From the NCBI GenBank assembly GCA_021160845.1, contig JAGHBT010000321.1, positions 1 to 5,875 of the forward strand: DNA of 5,875 nt, read 5' to 3'. Source of the stretch: a bacterium. GTDB taxonomy: Bacteria; Krumholzibacteriota; Krumholzibacteriia; Krumholzibacteriales; WJIX01. Of this stretch, positions 1 to 5,621 are shown one piece after another. Below the pieces are notes generated by a model that saw nothing but the letters and a program-made list of their open reading frames with translations, was not told the DNA's origin and made no database searches. Position 1 is the stretch's first letter. Every line of letters begins with the position of its first letter. A program made the position numbers and the translations under genes.

Positions 1-370
1 AGACGCGGCTTTTAAAGCCGCTGGTTCAAAGGGGTTTAAGCTCGCGATGAAGGAAGCTAAGCCGATACTTCTTGAACCTATCATGGAAATAGAAGTCCTT
101 GTACCCGATGAGCACATGGGTGATGTGATGGGCGATCTCTCTATGAGAAGGGGGAAGATTTTGGGAACTGAGCAGGAGGGGGGACAGCAGAAAATCACAG
201 CCCAAGTACCGCTTGCTGATTTATACAGGTATTCAACTTCCCTTCGGTCCATGACACAGGGCAGGGCGAGTCATAGCAGAAAGTTTTCTCATTATGAAAC
301 TGTTCCGCATGAACAGACCCAAAAAATAACAGCTCAATTTGATACGGAAAATGAAGAGAGTGACTCATAA
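1..370 (+). CDS. fusA: Elongation factor G, C-terminal end (partial, 5' end outside window)
   Basis: The reading frame is open from the left edge (codons start at base 2) to a TAA at 368-370, giving about 122 residues of the C-terminus of a translocation GTPase. Recognisable EF-G signatures in order are AFKAAGSKGFKLAMKEAKP (end of domain IV), then LLEPIMEIEVLVPDEHMGDV and MGDLSMRRGKILG (start of domain V), then YRYSTSLRSMTQGRAS and FSHYETVP near the end. EF-G catalyses GTP-driven movement of tRNA and mRNA on the ribosome. The GTPase domain lies outside the window, so nucleotide-binding motifs cannot be checked. The end is unusual in two ways. HSRKFSHYE replaces the YTMEFDHYE-type segment I recall for canonical EF-G, and the protein finishes with an acidic tail (DTENEESDS). 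This may mean a paralogue of the EF-G2/EF-G-like kind, but that is an inference. The Met at 47 is internal, not the start. Confidence 0.93.
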   Translation, partial: DAAFKAAGSKGFKLAMKEAKPILLEPIMEIEVLVPDEHMGDVMGDLSMRRGKILGTEQEGGQQKITAQVPLADLYRYSTSLRSMTQGRASHSRKFSHYETVPHEQTQKITAQFDTENEESDS

Positions 371-388
371 TTTTGCGGGAGGCATCTT

Positions 389-1144
389 GTGTCAGGACAT
401 TCTAAATGGAGCACAATAAAGAGGAAAAAAGGAAAAGCTGATGCTCAGAGGGCGAAGGTCTTTACAAAAATAATAAGGGAGATTGTAGTCGCCGCCAGGG
501 AAGGCGGCGGGGACATAGATTCAAACCCAAATTTAAGGACTGCTGTTCAGAACGCTCATGATAATAATATGCCTAAGAGTAATATTGACAAAGCGTTAAA
601 GCGCGGTACCGGAGAACTTCCCGGAGTTACTTATGATGTGTGTACTTTTGAGGGATATGCCCCGGGTGGAGTGGCGGTTTTTGTAAGATGTCTTTCTGAT
701 AACAAAAATAGAACCAGTGCAGAAGTACGGCACCTTTTTTCGAAGTACGGGGGACACCTTGGGGAGCCACATTCTGTATCATACTTATTTGAAAGCAAAG
801 GGATGATTGTGATTGACGGCTCTAATGCTGATGAAGAACAGCTATATGAAATCGCCCTTGAGAATGGGGCTGAGGATATTGATTCTGAAGAAGGTATATA
901 TGAAATCTTATCTTCTGTGGAGGCTTTCGAATCGCTTCATCGGGTGATTGTTGAAGCGGGGATAGAATGTCAGGAGGCTGGGATTTCCCTTATTCCAAAC
1001 AACAGTGTGAAGTTGGATCGGAGCCACGCTCTCAGTGTTCTGAAGTTGATAAACGCCCTTGAAGACCAGGATGATGTGCAGAGTGTAAGTGCCAATTTTG
1101 ATATTCCGGATGAAATCCTCAATGAAATTGATAAAGAATTCTAA
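389..1144 (+). CDS. yebC: YebC/PmpR/TACO1 family protein
   Basis: This is a full-length YebC-family protein of 251 residues (E. coli YebC is about 246). The start is GTG at 389 with GGGAGG at 377-382, six bases upstream, and it gives the family's usual N-terminus MSGHSKWSTIKRKKGKADA. Further signatures are FTKIIREIVVAAREGGGD (residues about 26-42), NMPKSNIDKALKRGTGE (about 60-76), EGYAPGGVAVFV, DNKNRTSAEVRHLFSKYGG, the acidic middle domain with ENGAEDID, and the closing ALEDQDDVQSVSANFDIP. Family members were long annotated as DNA-binding regulators. The mitochondrial homologue TACO1 and recent bacterial work point to a role in elongation, notably at proline-rich stretches. It begins only 18 bases after the EF-G stop, which fits a translational role and suggests co-transcription. 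One small departure is His in GEPHSVSYLF, where Gly is commoner. The identification is secure; the molecular role is less so. Confidence 0.96.
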   Translation: MSGHSKWSTIKRKKGKADAQRAKVFTKIIREIVVAAREGGGDIDSNPNLRTAVQNAHDNNMPKSNIDKALKRGTGELPGVTYDVCTFEGYAPGGVAVFVRCLSDNKNRTSAEVRHLFSKYGGHLGEPHSVSYLFESKGMIVIDGSNADEEQLYEIALENGAEDIDSEEGIYEILSSVEAFESLHRVIVEAGIECQEAGISLIPNNSVKLDRSHALSVLKLINALEDQDDVQSVSANFDIPDEILNEIDKEF

Positions 1145-1228
1145 CAAATAGATTTGATTGGGTATTGTCTGCCAAACCTGAAGTGCTAGAGGGGGTTAAG
1201 TTTGTCGCCGTGTGATAGGAGTTAAGTT
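1145..1228 (+). other. yebC-ruvC intergenic gap (84 bases)
   Basis: This is the only gap longer than about 30 bases in the window. I see no convincing promoter pair and no hairpin followed by a T-run, so there is no supported terminator for yebC or promoter for ruvC. The right half holds a short near-repeat of the ruvC start region: GTTAAGTT occurs at 1195-1202 and again at 1221-1228, each preceded by a purine-rich stretch. The first copy has a TTG at 1202 that opens only seven codons before TAA at 1223-1225. Confidence 0.6.
1217..1221 (+). promoter_or_regulatory. Ribosome binding site for ruvC
   Basis: AGGAG lies seven bases before the GTG at 1229 and supports that start. A stop codon in the same frame at 1223-1225 rules out any upstream extension. 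Confidence 0.8.
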
Positions 1229-1723
1229 GTGTCTCTGACAGTTGGCATTGATCCCGGGAGCTACGTGACTGGTTACGGTCTGGTGGAGAATAATGGACGA
1301 GAGATTGTATATCTGGATTCGGGAATTATTAAAGTTGAGAAGAAGGTTTCGCGGCCCGAGCGGCTTCTGCAGATAAAAAAAGGAATGGATAAAATTCTTA
1401 AGAAATTTAATCCGGTTGATGTAGCCGTCGAAGGGATTTTTGTTTCTAAGAATGTAAAGAGTGCTTTCTCTCTCGCGGAAGTGAGGGGAGTTATATTACT
1501 TTCTGCCGCTCAGGCAGGGAAACAAATTTTTGAATATTCACCTAGAGAGGTAAAACGCAGTGTTGTAGGGATGGGGGCAGCTACCAAGGAACAGGTCTCG
1601 AGAATGGTCGGCAAATTGTTAAACCTTGACCATAAGCCCGCTACTACAGATGAGACAGATGCTTTGGCCATAGGCTTTTGTCATCTTTTGAGAATCTCCG
1701 GTAAGTTAGGAGGGCTGCTTTGA
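1229..1723 (+). CDS. ruvC: Crossover junction endodeoxyribonuclease RuvC
   Basis: RuvC is the Holliday-junction resolvase. As a dimer it nicks two strands of a four-way junction symmetrically, working with the RuvAB motor. The protein is 164 residues, close to the usual 160-175. The RNase H-like fold is marked by GIDPGSYVTGYG at residues 6-17, VAVEGIFVSKNVKSAFSL at about 65-82, GMGAATKEQV at about 114-123 and DETDALAIGFCH at 141-152. The four expected catalytic acids are all present: Asp8, Glu68, Asp141 and Asp144. The start is GTG, with AGGAG seven bases upstream. The TGA stop at 1721-1723 overlaps the ruvA start by four bases, so the two are probably translationally coupled. Nothing in the sequence suggests loss of function. 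Confidence 0.97.
   Translation: MSLTVGIDPGSYVTGYGLVENNGREIVYLDSGIIKVEKKVSRPERLLQIKKGMDKILKKFNPVDVAVEGIFVSKNVKSAFSLAEVRGVILLSAAQAGKQIFEYSPREVKRSVVGMGAATKEQVSRMVGKLLNLDHKPATTDETDALAIGFCHLLRISGKLGGLL
1708..1714 (+). promoter_or_regulatory. Ribosome binding site that sets the ruvA TTG start
   Basis: AGGAGGG lies inside the end of ruvC, five bases before the TTG at 1720. It favours the TTG over the in-frame GTG at 1726. The TTG also gives the Met-Ile N-terminus that is typical of RuvA. Confidence 0.78.
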
Positions 1724-2322
1724 TAGTGACGATTGAAGGGGTATTAAAAGCAAAGAAAGAATCGAGCGTTATTGTAGCAATAGGCGGTGTGGGATTGGAA
1801 CTTTTTGTTCCGTTAAGAACATTGCACAAGCTTGGTTCTGAAGGCGATTTAGTGTTTTTTTTCACATATATGCATGTTAGAGAAGACGCAATAGTGTTAT
1901 TTGGATTCTCCACTGAAGAAGACAAATTAATGTTTCTTTCCCTTCTTGGTGTTAGTGGAGTAGGGCCGAAGGTAGCTATGGGGGTTATTTCAGCCAGCAC
2001 AGCTCCCGAGCTTGCCGGTTTGATATGTAATGGAAAGGATTCTGCTCTCACCGCGTTTCCTGGAATTGGCAAGAAAACGGCTCAAAGAATTATTTTGGAG
2101 TTAAAGGATAGGATTAACATGGCAGATTATGGATCGGGCTACAGGGCATATGTTTCTGCTATGGATAGTGATTTAAGCGAGGAGGTTACCGCGGCTCTGT
2201 GTTCTCTAGGGTTTACGAGGGCCGCTGCTATAAAAGCAATTAACAGACTTTCATCAGAGGATATTTCAAATTTGTCGAGTGTAGAGGATTTTGTTAGAGA
2301 ACTTTTAAAGAGAAGCTTGTAA
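1720..2322 (+). CDS. ruvA: Holliday junction branch migration complex subunit RuvA
   Basis: RuvA binds the four-way junction as a tetramer and loads the RuvB motor on opposite arms. The protein is 200 residues, matching the family's usual length (about 190-205). Domain I is an OB-type fold beginning MIVTIEGVL and including GGVGLELFVP and VREDAIVLFGF. Glu55 and Asp56 match the acidic pin residues of E. coli RuvA at the same positions. Domain II holds two helix-hairpin-helix motifs, LLGVSGVGPKVAMGVIS (about 75-91) and LTAFPGIGKKTAQRIILEL (about 110-128). Domain III, the RuvB-binding helical part, spans about 150-200 and includes EEVTAALCSLGF, after a short variable linker. The start is TTG, overlapping the ruvC stop as TTGA. 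A run of eight T at 1855-1862 encodes part of an unusual Phe-Phe-Phe, and the frame is intact through it. Confidence 0.96.
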   Translation: MIVTIEGVLKAKKESSVIVAIGGVGLELFVPLRTLHKLGSEGDLVFFFTYMHVREDAIVLFGFSTEEDKLMFLSLLGVSGVGPKVAMGVISASTAPELAGLICNGKDSALTAFPGIGKKTAQRIILELKDRINMADYGSGYRAYVSAMDSDLSEEVTAALCSLGFTRAAAIKAINRLSSEDISNLSSVEDFVRELLKRSL

Positions 2323-2330
2323 GGTGATTG

Positions 2331-2337
2331 AGGTGAG
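2331..2337 (+). promoter_or_regulatory. Ribosome binding site for ruvB
   Basis: AGGTGAG lies six bases before the TTG at 2344 and supports that start. A nearby ATG at 2348 is out of frame. The next in-frame ATG (2404) would remove the N-terminal residues before MLRPRTLSEFVGQ and has no comparable site. Confidence 0.7.
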
Positions 2338-2343
2338 TTATTT

Positions 2344-3376
2344 TTGAATGAAAGAGAAGTAACAAATTCTGAGGCGACACCCGAGGACAGAAAAATAGAA
2401 TCTATGCTCAGGCCAAGAACTCTTTCCGAATTTGTTGGTCAGAAAAAATTAAAGGAAAATATTGCAGTCTTTATCGAGGCGGCTAAGCAGAGAGATGAGC
2501 AATTGGACCATGTTCTTCTCTACGGTCCTCCAGGGCTTGGGAAAACTACTCTTGCTCATATCATTGCTAAAGAACTGGGAGTAAATATAAATGTTTCATC
2601 AGGGCCTGTTTTTCAGAAGCCTGCCGAGTTAATCGCTATTCTTACCAAGCTCGAGCGAAAAGACGTTCTATTTATTGATGAAATACACAGGTTAAATGTT
2701 ATTGTTGAAGAACATCTCTATCCGGCGATGGAAGACTTTAAATGTGAACTAATTGTTGATAGTGGGCCTCACGCCAGATACTACTCTCTTTCTATTGAAC
2801 CTTTTACGATTGTAGGAGCGACAACTCGCGCGGGAATGATAACTTCTCCGATGAGAAGCAGATTCGGTATAGTGGCCAGATTGGATTATTATTCCCCTCA
2901 GGATTTGTTGTCGATTGTAAAGCGCTCAGCCCGTTATGGAAATTACCATCGATGATGAAGGCGCTGCGGAGATTGCCCTGCGCTCACGGGGGACGCCCAG
3001 GATAGCGAACAGACTCCTCAGGAGGGTTAGGGATTTCTCACAGGTAAGGGGAAGCGGGAATATAGATAGAGATATTGTTGAATATGGACTGAATAGACTG
3101 GAGATAGATAATTTGGGTTTAAATGAAATGGACAGGAATATCCTTAAAATTATTGCTGAAAGGTTTTCCGGTGGACCGGTGGGGATTAATTCTATCGCTG
3201 TTGCTGTATCCGAAGAGGTGGACACGATAGAGGATATTTATGAACCATTTTTGATTCAGAAAGGTTTTTTGCAAAGAACATCCAGAGGACGTATTATTAC
3301 CGAGGCGGGTGTAAAACATATCGGGCTTAAACCATCTGCTTCAGACGGTAAACAAAGTGATATTTTTGGTGATTGA
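2344..3376 (+). CDS. ruvB: Holliday junction branch migration helicase RuvB, broken by a frameshift near base 2934
   Basis: RuvB is the AAA+ hexameric ATPase that drives branch migration with RuvA. As written it is in two pieces: 203 residues from a TTG at 2344 to TGA at 2953-2955, and a continuation in the next frame down to TGA at 3374-3376 (an ATG at 2936 opens that frame). The N-terminal piece has RPRTLSEFVGQ, Walker A GPPGLGKTT at 61-69, Walker B VLFIDEIH with Asp112 and Glu113, sensor-1 TIVGATTRAG from about 155, and the arginine-finger segment MRSRFG at 170-175. The C-terminal piece has the sensor-2 segment RSRGTPRIANRLLRRVRDF, then GGPVGINSIA, EDIYEPFLIQKGFLQRT and RGRIITEAG. Every family block is present and in order, so this is one gene. 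Restoring two bases gives about 344 residues, close to the usual 330-350. The ATG at 2936 has no ribosome binding site, so independent translation of the second piece is unlikely. Confidence 0.93.
2929..2946 (+). other. Frameshift site within ruvB
   Basis: Upstream of about 2934 the frame reads Lys-Arg-Ser-Ala-Arg. After it, the homologous reading resumes one base over as MEITIDDEGAAEIALRSRG. From memory, E. coli RuvB has nine residues between the Arg of SAR and the Gly of DDGA. Skipping one base here leaves eight, while restoring two bases before ATG 2936 gives nine. Loss of two bases, for example from a T-run after CGT, therefore fits better than a one-base insertion. No obvious slippery motif is present. 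Confidence 0.82.
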
Positions 3377-3402
3377 TCAGGTTTTATTTAGAGAATGGTA
3401 CA

Positions 3403-4458
3403 ATGAAACTTAGTGATTTTGACTACAATTTACCCAGTGAGCTTATTGCCCAGTATCCTTCGCCAAGCCGGGAAGATAGCAGGTTGATTATATTCCGTCG
3501 TGGGCGGGGTGATATTAGTGAAACGCGTTTCGCTAATATTCTCAGATATCTTCAGCCTGGTGATCTTTTTGTGATTAATGATTCCAAAGTGATTCCCGCG
3601 CGAATATTCGGCAGAAAAGTAACGGGAGCGCGAATTGAAATATTCTTAATAAGACAGATCGGGAATAGAAGTTGGACAGCTTTACTGAGGCCCTCGAAGC
3701 GTGTTAAGGAAGGTGATAAGATTCTTGTAGGGCAGGATGGGGATGAAGCGCGGATTGTACGGGAAATTGGAGAGGGAAAATGGGAAATAAGGCTTTCGGA
3801 CAGGATTCCCGAATGGGATTTTATTGAATTGCACGGGGATATTCCACTTCCTCCTTATATAAAAAGGGAGAGTGAAGAAATTGACAGGGGACGATACCAA
3901 ACTGTTTATGCTTCGAGTAAAGGCTCTGTGGCTGCACCGACCGCGGGGCTGCATTTTACAGAAGAAATTTTGAAGAAGATTCAAAAGAAAGGCTGTACAG
4001 TTTTGTCCTTAACTCTTCATGTAGGAGCTGGAACTTTCCTTCCTCTGAGGGATGAGATTGTTGAAAATAATAAATTATCATATGAGTATATTAAAATAAG
4101 AAAAAAGGTCTGGGATGAAATAAAGTTGGCGAAAAAGGATAAGCGCAGAGTAATCGCGGTTGGTACAACCACTACAAGAGTGCTGGAATCACTTGCCTCC
4201 GGGGCGATTGACGACAGGCGGGAGGAGACAATAGATGGTGAGGTTTGGATATCCGGCAGCACGAGTTTGTTTATACGCCCCGGATTTAAGTTCAGGATAG
4301 CGGATGCCCTTGTTACAAATCTGCATTTACCCCGTTCGAGTCTATTTCTCCTCGTCTCTGCGTTCGCGGGCAGGGAAAATATGATTCGTGTTTACGAGTG
4401 GGCCGTGAAAAGGAAGGTTCGGTTTTACAGTTATGGCGACGCCATGTTTATTCAATAG
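3403..4458 (+). CDS. queA: S-adenosylmethionine:tRNA ribosyltransferase-isomerase QueA
   Basis: QueA transfers and rearranges the ribosyl part of S-adenosylmethionine onto preQ1 already placed in tRNA, making epoxyqueuosine at position 34. I place the start at ATG 3403 because it gives the family N-terminus MKLSDFDYNLPSELIAQYP. A TTG at 3373 would add ten residues and overlap the ruvB stop, but has no properly spaced ribosome site. From the ATG the protein is 351 residues, the usual family length (about 340-356). Signatures, numbered from the ATG, are LRPSKRVKEGD, RYQTVYA, VAAPTAGLHFTEEIL (176-190), TLHVGAGTFLPL (204-215), AVGTTTTRVLES (252-263), TNLHLPRSSLFLLVSAFAG (305-323) and FYSYGDAMFI (341-350). 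The Shine-Dalgarno site is weak (GAGAA at 3391-3395). It is followed at 14 bases by tgt, the preceding enzyme of the same pathway. Confidence 0.96.
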   Translation: MKLSDFDYNLPSELIAQYPSPSREDSRLIIFRRGRGDISETRFANILRYLQPGDLFVINDSKVIPARIFGRKVTGARIEIFLIRQIGNRSWTALLRPSKRVKEGDKILVGQDGDEARIVREIGEGKWEIRLSDRIPEWDFIELHGDIPLPPYIKRESEEIDRGRYQTVYASSKGSVAAPTAGLHFTEEILKKIQKKGCTVLSLTLHVGAGTFLPLRDEIVENNKLSYEYIKIRKKVWDEIKLAKKDKRRVIAVGTTTTRVLESLASGAIDDRREETIDGEVWISGSTSLFIRPGFKFRIADALVTNLHLPRSSLFLLVSAFAGRENMIRVYEWAVKRKVRFYSYGDAMFIQ

Positions 4459-4464
4459 GAAAGG
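4457..4464 (+). promoter_or_regulatory. Ribosome binding site that sets the tgt TTG start
   Basis: AGGAAAGG straddles the queA stop and ends eight bases before the TTG at 4473. It supports TTG 4473 over the upstream in-frame ATG at 4398, which lies inside queA and would add 25 residues with no family resemblance. Confidence 0.72.
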
Positions 4465-4472
4465 TTCCGCGA

Positions 4473-5597
4473 TTGCCCTTTAGTTTTGAACTATTTAATG
4501 TGGATCATGGTGCAAGGCTGGGCCATATTGAAACAGACCATGGGGGGATAGATACTCCTGCGTTTATGCCGGTCGGCACGCTTGGTACCGTTAAAAGCCT
4601 TTCTCCGAGAGATTTATGTGAGATTGGTGCAGATATAATATTAGCCAATACCTATCACCTTCACCTGAGGCCCGGTGAGGATGTAGTTGCAAGGGGTGGG
4701 GGTATCCAGCAGTTTATGTCTTGGAACAAACCTGTTTTAACCGATAGCGGTGGATATCAGGTTTTCAGCCTTGCTGACTTGAATCGTATTAGTGATGAAG
4801 GAGTAGAATTTCAATCTCATATCGATGGTTCAAAACACCTGTTTACGCCGGAGAGAGTTGTGGATATACAGTTGGATATCGGAGCGGATATTATGATGGT
4901 ACTCGATCAGTGTGTTGAATATCCATGTGATAAGGAAAAAGCACGCGACGCCATTGAGCGAACTTCGCTCTGGGCTCAAAAAAGTAAAGATCGCATAAGG
5001 TATAGAACTAAGCGCGATGGATATCAACAGGTACTTTTTGGCATTGTTCAAGGGTCTGTTTTTCCCGATCTGAGAAAGAGATCGGTGGAGGAACTTACGG
5101 CTCTTGATTTCCCAGGTTATGCTATAGGAGGACTCTCGGTTGGAGAACCGAAGAATGAAATGTTTGACACTACGGAACTTGTTACTGAAATACTACCTAT
5201 TGATAAACCAAGGTATCTTATGGGTGTGGGGTTTCCTGAGGATATCGTCGAAGGGATCGCCCGTGGAGTAGATATGTTTGATTGTGTAATGCCTACACGT
5301 AACGCCAGAAATGGAACTGTTTTTACTTCACGAGGAAAAGTAGTACTCAAGAATGCTGTAAACAAAGTTGATTTTGGTCCAATAGACCCTGAGTGCGGGT
5401 GTGATGTGTGTAAAAATTATTCACGCGCCTATCTCAGACATCTCTTTATGGCGGGCGAATTGCTTGGGCCGCGTCTTGCTACATACCACAATCTCTATTT
5501 TTACTTGCATTTGCTTGCCGAAATAAGGCAGTCTATAAAGGAAAATTCTTTCCTCCGATGGAGAAAAGAATTTTATAATAGGAGAGAAAGCAAATAG
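4473..5597 (+). CDS. tgt: tRNA-guanine transglycosylase (queuine tRNA-ribosyltransferase)
   Basis: Bacterial Tgt swaps guanine-34 in the anticodon of tRNAs for Asp, Asn, His and Tyr for preQ1, the step before QueA. Starting at TTG 4473, the protein is 374 residues (E. coli Tgt is 375) and begins MPFSFELFNVDHGARLGHI. Signatures are TPAFMPVGTLGTVKSLSP, LANTYHLHLRPG, LTDSGGYQVFSL with Asp91, MMVLDQCVEYP with Asp145, FGIVQGS, YAIGGLSVGEP and MGVGFPEDIVEGIARGVDMF. The catalytic nucleophile is Asp270 in FDCVMPTRNARNG. The structural zinc site is complete: Cys308, Cys310 and Cys313 in CGCDVC, plus His339 in ATYHNLYFY. GGLSVGE agrees with a bacterial preQ1-type enzyme. The gene sits 14 bases after queA and 24 bases before yajC, so co-expression is likely. 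No catalytic or metal residue is missing. Confidence 0.97.
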   Translation: MPFSFELFNVDHGARLGHIETDHGGIDTPAFMPVGTLGTVKSLSPRDLCEIGADIILANTYHLHLRPGEDVVARGGGIQQFMSWNKPVLTDSGGYQVFSLADLNRISDEGVEFQSHIDGSKHLFTPERVVDIQLDIGADIMMVLDQCVEYPCDKEKARDAIERTSLWAQKSKDRIRYRTKRDGYQQVLFGIVQGSVFPDLRKRSVEELTALDFPGYAIGGLSVGEPKNEMFDTTELVTEILPIDKPRYLMGVGFPEDIVEGIARGVDMFDCVMPTRNARNGTVFTSRGKVVLKNAVNKVDFGPIDPECGCDVCKNYSRAYLRHLFMAGELLGPRLATYHNLYFYLHLLAEIRQSIKENSFLRWRKEFYNRRESK

Positions 5598-5621
5598 ACG
5601 GATTTTAAAGAGGGAGGAATA

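Noticed and set aside
5..21. Perfect inverted repeat GCGGCTTT-T-AAAGCCGC in the EF-G end.
   Set aside because: The single-base centre makes it a poor hairpin, it lies within conserved coding sequence (AAFKAAG), and no T-run or operator context follows.
1145..1200. Promoter or terminator between yebC and ruvC.
   Set aside because: TTGATT at 1154-1159 has no good -10 partner at proper spacing, and no stem with a T-run is present.
3020..3026. Internal AGGAGGG within ruvB as a hidden start signal.
   Set aside because: No suitable ATG, GTG or TTG follows at proper spacing in a long frame.
2936..3376. A separate gene for the C-terminal part of RuvB starting at ATG 2936.
   Set aside because: There is no ribosome site before the ATG, and the product continues RuvB exactly where the first piece stops matching. 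It is one broken gene.
4398..4472. Possible 25-residue N-terminal extension of Tgt from ATG 4398.
   Set aside because: The extra residues do not resemble Tgt, the stretch lies inside queA in another frame, and TTG 4473 has a good ribosome site and gives the family's N-terminus.
908..5365. Minus-strand reading frames of 66-142 residues across the window.
   Set aside because: All lie opposite well-supported conserved genes, lack family resemblance or ribosome sites, and look like shadows of plus-strand coding.
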